This document shows positions 60,893 through 64,000 of a DNA stretch of 64,000 nt, piece after piece (within the stretch, counting starts at the first letter, position 1; every line of letters starts with the position of its first letter). Source of the stretch: Chloroflexota bacterium (GTDB lineage Bacteria; Chloroflexota; UBA6077; CF-72). The translations under genes and the position numbers were made by a program. The stretch lies in the NCBI GenBank assembly GCA_019247515.1, contig JAFAOS010000529.1, positions 1-64,000 on the forward strand, in the 5' to 3' direction. The notes under the pieces are model-generated. The model saw only the letters and a program-made list of their open reading frames with translations. It was not told the origin of the DNA and ran no database searches.

Positions 60893-60968
60893 GGGCTGCG
60901 TATGAGCGGCACGGATACGCTAGCCCTCACCCGCGCTGCGCGCGACCTCTCCCAGAGGGAGAGGTGAC
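60851..60968. terminator. Family C double repeat at a convergent junction
   Basis: Left hairpin CCCTCTCCC-TCT-GGGAGAGGG (60863-60883), right hairpin CCTCTCCC-AGA-GGGAGAGG (60946-60964). The two copies are also inverted to each other through GGGGTGAGGG / CCCTCACCC. Between them GCGTAT...ATACGC (about 60898-60920) forms a further inverted repeat. Stop codons of both convergent genes are the TGA in the conserved GGTGAGGG arm. Confidence 0.75.
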
Positions 60969-61856
60969 TCCGCGTTCACGAAACCCACTCTCGAAAACGC
61001 GGTCGGCCATTACCTGACAGCGCTTCATCAGCCGCTCCTCGCCGGGACCGTAGTCCGCCACGGCCATGTGGATCGTGCGGATGTGGTCCCACACGAGCAC
61101 GTCGCCTTCGGACCAGCTGTGCTGATAGCGGAACTTCGGCTGCAGCTGATGCTCGAACAGCGCCTCCAGCACGCGCTCGCTCTCGTCGGGTGACAGCTCG
61201 TTGATGCGGACCGCATACCCCGGATTGCAGTACAGGACGCGACGCCCGGTGATCGGGTGCGACATGAACAGCGGATGCACGGATGGCGGCCGGTTGCTGC
61301 GCTGCGCCGGTGACAGCGGATCGCGCCGACTGCCCGGACGCGTGCGCATCATTTCCCAGAACTTGTTGAAATCGTGTGTGGCGGTGGCGTCCTTCAGGCG
61401 CTCCTTCAGGTCAGGATGCAGGTCGTCGTACGCGGCGCCCATGTCGGAGAAAGCCGTCGCGCCGAGCACCTGATCGCCGCGGCGCGGAACTTTGACCGCG
61501 TACAGCACGTTCAGGAAGCCAATCGTCTCGTTGTAGGACATGTCGGTATGCCAGTCCTGGCCGGCATCCGCCAGTCCGATTGGCTTGCCGTTTTCGACGA
61601 CGTTGGAGAGGATGCCCACTTCGGGCACGCCGGGCTCCGCGAACTGGCCGGTCACCGAACCCTGAATGCTGCCGAAGTTCAGGGAGAAGTCGCGCAGGGC
61701 AGCCGCGTCGAGCCGCTGGTTTGGAAAGCGCAGCACGCCGTAGTCACCCAGCGCTTGCAGGATCGCCCCGAAATCGACGTCGCTGAGTGGCTGGGCCAGG
61801 TCGATGCCGCGCACGGAGGCGCCCAGGACCTTGCCGCTCGGTTCCACGCTGATCAT
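60927..61856 (-). CDS. TauD/TfdA-family Fe(II)/2-oxoglutarate dioxygenase
   Basis: About 309 aa from ATG 61856, overlapping the FAH stop (ATGA). The iron ligands appear as HTD in 'AGQDWHTDMSYNETIGFLN' and the distal His in 'WDHIRTIHMAVADYGPGEER'; the 2-oxoglutarate-binding Arg lies in 'RLMKRCQVM'. The family hydroxylates taurine, 2,4-D and other small acids with O2 and 2-oxoglutarate. Operon with the FAH-family gene upstream. The last 14 residues (GVTSPSGRGRAQRG) are encoded by a family C repeat. The ORF-track start at 62291 is a shadow of FAH. Confidence 0.92.
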   Translation of the reverse strand: MISVEPSGKVLGASVRGIDLAQPLSDVDFGAILQALGDYGVLRFPNQRLDAAALRDFSLNFGSIQGSVTGQFAEPGVPEVGILSNVVENGKPIGLADAGQDWHTDMSYNETIGFLNVLYAVKVPRRGDQVLGATAFSDMGAAYDDLHPDLKERLKDATATHDFNKFWEMMRTRPGSRRDPLSPAQRSNRPPSVHPLFMSHPITGRRVLYCNPGYAVRINELSPDESERVLEALFEHQLQPKFRYQHSWSEGDVLVWDHIRTIHMAVADYGPGEERLMKRCQVMADRVFESGFRERGVTSPSGRGRAQRG

Positions 61857-62713
61857 CGTCTCGATCCTATCGCTTCGGTGACCGGGTTGGTCAGCTCGCC
61901 GACACCCGTCACCCGGATCGTGATCCAGTCGCCGGGCTTGAGGTAGCGGCCCTCCGCGTGGCCGACTCCAGCCGGTGTCCCGGTGGAGACGATGTCCCCG
62001 GGCTCGAGGGTGGTTCGAGCCGACAGGAAGCTCAACAGCTCGGCAACGGGCCAGATCAGCGTACTGGTGCGGCTGTGCTGGCGCTGCTCGCCATTCACGA
62101 AGGTGGTGAGCTCGATGTCGTCTGGACTGGCGAATTCGTCGAGGGTCGCCAGACATGGTCCGCACGGCGTGAAGGTGTCGAAGCTCTTGGCCATCGACGT
62201 ATTCGGCCGCGCGCCCGCCACGTGCTGGCCGCCCTGTATGTCGCGCGCGCTGACGTCGTTCAGAATCGTCACGCCGGCCACGTGCGACCACGCCTGCTCG
62301 GGTGCAATATGGCTCGCCGGGCGACCGATGACGAGAGCCACTTCGCCTTCGTAGTCCACGTGATCGGGCGCCACGCGCGGCAGCACGATGGGCTGGCCGG
62401 CGCCGAGCAGCGACGACGGCGCCTTCAGGAAGAAGAACGGTTCGGCATCCTGCTGGCGGCCCATTTCGCCGACGTGCGAGGCGTACGCCAGACCGAGCGC
62501 CCAGATCTTGCTCGGCCGTACGACCGGCGGCAAGACGCGGACCTGGCTCATCGACAGGCGCTCGCGCGTCGGAGCCGCGGCGATGTCCTGCGCGGTCAGG
62601 CCTCGCTCGAACGCCTCGCCAAGATCACGGACGCCGAGCGTCAGCAGCGTGAGGTTGTCGCCGTCCGCGTCGACCAGGCCAAGGCCCTGGTCGGTGGTCA
62701 TCAGCCGTGCCAT
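61853..62713 (-). CDS. Fumarylacetoacetate hydrolase (FAH) family protein
   Basis: A 286-aa protein. Hallmarks: 'IWALGLAYASHVGEMGRQQ', 'DHVDYEGEVALVIGRPASHI' (metal-binding Glu/Asp), 'TILNDVSARDIQ' and 'LEPGDIVSTGTPAGVGHAEG'. Members cleave C-C bonds of beta-diketo acids or hydrate/isomerise ring-cleavage products such as 2-hydroxyhepta-2,4-dienedioate. The first gene of the FAH-TauD operon, so it may act on the hydroxylated product or precursor of the same pathway. It starts with ATG and is divergent from the DUF3500 gene. Confidence 0.94.
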   Translation of the reverse strand: MARLMTTDQGLGLVDADGDNLTLLTLGVRDLGEAFERGLTAQDIAAAPTRERLSMSQVRVLPPVVRPSKIWALGLAYASHVGEMGRQQDAEPFFFLKAPSSLLGAGQPIVLPRVAPDHVDYEGEVALVIGRPASHIAPEQAWSHVAGVTILNDVSARDIQGGQHVAGARPNTSMAKSFDTFTPCGPCLATLDEFASPDDIELTTFVNGEQRQHSRTSTLIWPVAELLSFLSARTTLEPGDIVSTGTPAGVGHAEGRYLKPGDWITIRVTGVGELTNPVTEAIGSRR

Positions 62714-62744
62714 GGGGTTGCAGGGTAGCGGTCCGGTGGCGGAC

Positions 62745-62950
62745 AGCTTGTCTCGTGTCGATAGGTAGGGGAGACCCCTACGACCCCCACATGTCTAAAT
62801 TGGGAGACAGCGACGACCCCACCGTTGGTCGAAGATCGTCGCCTCTGGCGCGGCCGACGTCCGGCTGGAAAGTTTCGGCGTTGGTTTGGCGGACAACTCG
62901 TGTTGTGTCGATGGGTAGGGAGAAACCCCTACGACCTCGAACGTGGCCGT
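62745..62950 (+). repeat. Family B repeats, two copies in a divergent gap
   Basis: GTAGGGGAGACCCCTAC at 62765-62781 and GTAGGGAGAAACCCCTAC at 62915-62932, each preceded by a longer shared sequence (TGGCGGACARCTYGT...GTGTCGAT). They lie 150 bp apart between the divergent FAH and DUF3500 genes; the 266-bp gap holds nothing else I recognise. Confidence 0.82.
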
Positions 62951-62979
62951 GCCGAGTGGGCTGAGGTAGCCTGAAGAGC

Positions 62980-64000
62980 GTGACTACCACCGCTCCATAC
63001 TACGGCCTGGGTTTACGCGGGCGTCCGCCAGTCTCTGCCAGGAGGCCAGCGCCCGACGTTGGCGAGCGTTTTGGTCGGATGCGCGACAACGGGGAGCGGC
63101 TCGTGCAGGAGCCGTTCAAGGGCATTACCACCGACGGCAACGTCGTCCCCGACCTGTTTCCGCTGGCGAAGACCGGGGTCTCCACGGAGCCGATCCGCCG
63201 CGCCGCTCTCGATTTTCTCGACGCCCTCGACGCCAACCAGCGCCAGCAGGCCCGCTTCGACCTCACGTCTGACGCCTGGCGGCGCTGGTGGAACATCCAC
63301 CCGTTCCTCATGCGGCATGGTGTGCAACTGGAGGAGCTCAATGATCAGCAGCGCGCGTCGGCGCTGCGGCTGGTTGAAAGCACGCTGAGCGCCAGCGGGG
63401 CCCGCACCGCGCGCGACATCATGCGCCTGAACTACACCATCGGCGAGATCACCGGCAGCTGGACCGAGTATGGGGAGTGGATTTATTTCGTCAGTATCTT
63501 CGGCGAGCCAGCGGCGGACCAGCCGTGGGGCTGGCAGATCGACGGTCACCACCTGATCGTCAACTGCTTCGTCATCGACGATCAGGTCGTGATCACACCC
63601 GTATTCATGGGTTCCGAGCCGGTGGTCGCCGAGACCGGCCTTTACAAAGGCACGAGCGTCCTCCAGACGGAGCAGAACGAAGGGCTGGCGTTCATCAACG
63701 CGCTGAACGCCGAGCAGCGCGGCAAGGCAATTCTGTACGACTCCATCCTGTCGACGGTATTGCCGCCCGAGCGTGGTATTGGCTCGGACGGACGCGTCCA
63801 GACCGCCGCGTTCCGCGACAACATGCAGATCCCGTACGAGGGCATTCGATGCGATGCGCTGACGGCCGGCCAACGCGAGCAACTGGTGCGTTTGGCAGCG
63901 CTGTACACCAATAAATTACGCGCCGGCCACGCCGAGCTGTGGCTGAATTCGGTCCGCCAGTACCTGGATGACACCCATTTCATGTGGATGGGCGGCATCG
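62980..64000 (+). CDS. DUF3500 family protein, 3' end cut by window edge
   Basis: Missing from the ORF track because it runs past the window end. From GTG 62980 my translation stays open for 340 codons (VTTTAPYYGLGLRGRPPVSA...). The DUF3500 signature is clear: 'WGWQIDGHHLIVNCFVIDDQ' followed by 'VVITPVFMGSEPVVAETGLY', with earlier 'DFLDALDANQRQQARFDLTS' and 'WRRWWNIHPFLMRHGVQLEE', and later 'HAELWLNSVRQYLDDTHFMW'. The family is widespread, often near transport genes, with no known activity. No signal peptide is evident. Confidence 0.88.
   Translation, partial: MTTTAPYYGLGLRGRPPVSARRPAPDVGERFGRMRDNGERLVQEPFKGITTDGNVVPDLFPLAKTGVSTEPIRRAALDFLDALDANQRQQARFDLTSDAWRRWWNIHPFLMRHGVQLEELNDQQRASALRLVESTLSASGARTARDIMRLNYTIGEITGSWTEYGEWIYFVSIFGEPAADQPWGWQIDGHHLIVNCFVIDDQVVITPVFMGSEPVVAETGLYKGTSVLQTEQNEGLAFINALNAEQRGKAILYDSILSTVLPPERGIGSDGRVQTAAFRDNMQIPYEGIRCDALTAGQREQLVRLAALYTNKLRAGHAELWLNSVRQYLDDTHFMWMGGI

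Overview
The window looks like a chromosomal segment of a high-GC, free-living bacterium, most likely a member of the phylum Chloroflexota (inferred, not proven). The hints are a secreted protein with tandem Ig/TIG-like repeats followed by an aromatic 'FGxP / vQFFqR' domain that I associate with Chloroflexota exported proteins, a SigX5-type ECF sigma factor, DUF4331 next to a tiny Tat protein, a PPOX/F420-type oxidoreductase together with an LLM flavin enzyme, and many lipoprotein-fed oligopeptide ABC systems and amidohydrolases. I see no rRNA, tRNA, CRISPR array, prophage or transposase. Both window edges cut through genes that the ORF track misses: a creatininase-family gene at the left edge and a DUF3500 gene at the right edge.

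Layout. 0-10 kb: creatininase/LLM operon, NUDIX, MFS exporter, a stand-alone PEP-utilising swivel-domain protein, Ca2+/H+ antiporter, small secreted protein, FAD monooxygenase. 9.7-16 kb: LysM protein, a coiled-coil membrane protein, and a tightly coupled operon of a 6-PTPS-like protein, a FUSC membrane protein and an arylamine N-acetyltransferase, divergent from a GT-C type membrane protein. 16-22 kb: PPOX, LppP/LprE-like lipoprotein-family protein, amidohydrolase plus cupin, DUF4331, Tat mini-protein, ECF sigma factor. 22.7-30 kb: gltB-gltD glutamate synthase and an HtrA-type protease. 30-35.5 kb: monooxygenase/VOC operon, a second small secreted protein, FMN-dependent alpha-hydroxy-acid oxidase, PPK2. 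36-43.6 kb: ClC-type channel, a TetR regulator divergent from an FAD monooxygenase with two near-identical operators, then Rieske, two amidohydrolases and a MetE-like gene. 43.8-50 kb: surface protein, and a DUF1800-DUF1501-NHL operon. 50-64 kb: persulfide-dioxygenase/rhodanese fusion, two peptide-type ABC import operons (solute-binding protein plus two permeases, no ATPase in either), a hidden Flp-type prepilin, an amidohydrolase, and a FAH/TauD operon.

Metabolic theme (inference): uptake of small peptides or amides and stepwise breakdown of aromatic or cyclic compounds by flavin monooxygenases, VOC and Rieske proteins, amidohydrolases and FAH hydrolases, alongside central nitrogen assimilation by GltBD.

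The least ordinary feature is the intergenic DNA. At least five families of palindrome-bearing repeats fill almost every gap longer than 250 bp. They seem sorted by type of gene junction. Family A (144-157 bp tandem pairs with two hairpins) lies between co-directional genes and mostly in a fixed orientation. Family C (CCTCTCCC/GGGAGAGG) lies at four of four convergent junctions where it occurs. Family D (TTCCCCAGAGGGGACCC) forms arrays closed by an inverted copy. Families B and C also supply the last codons and stop codons of several genes.
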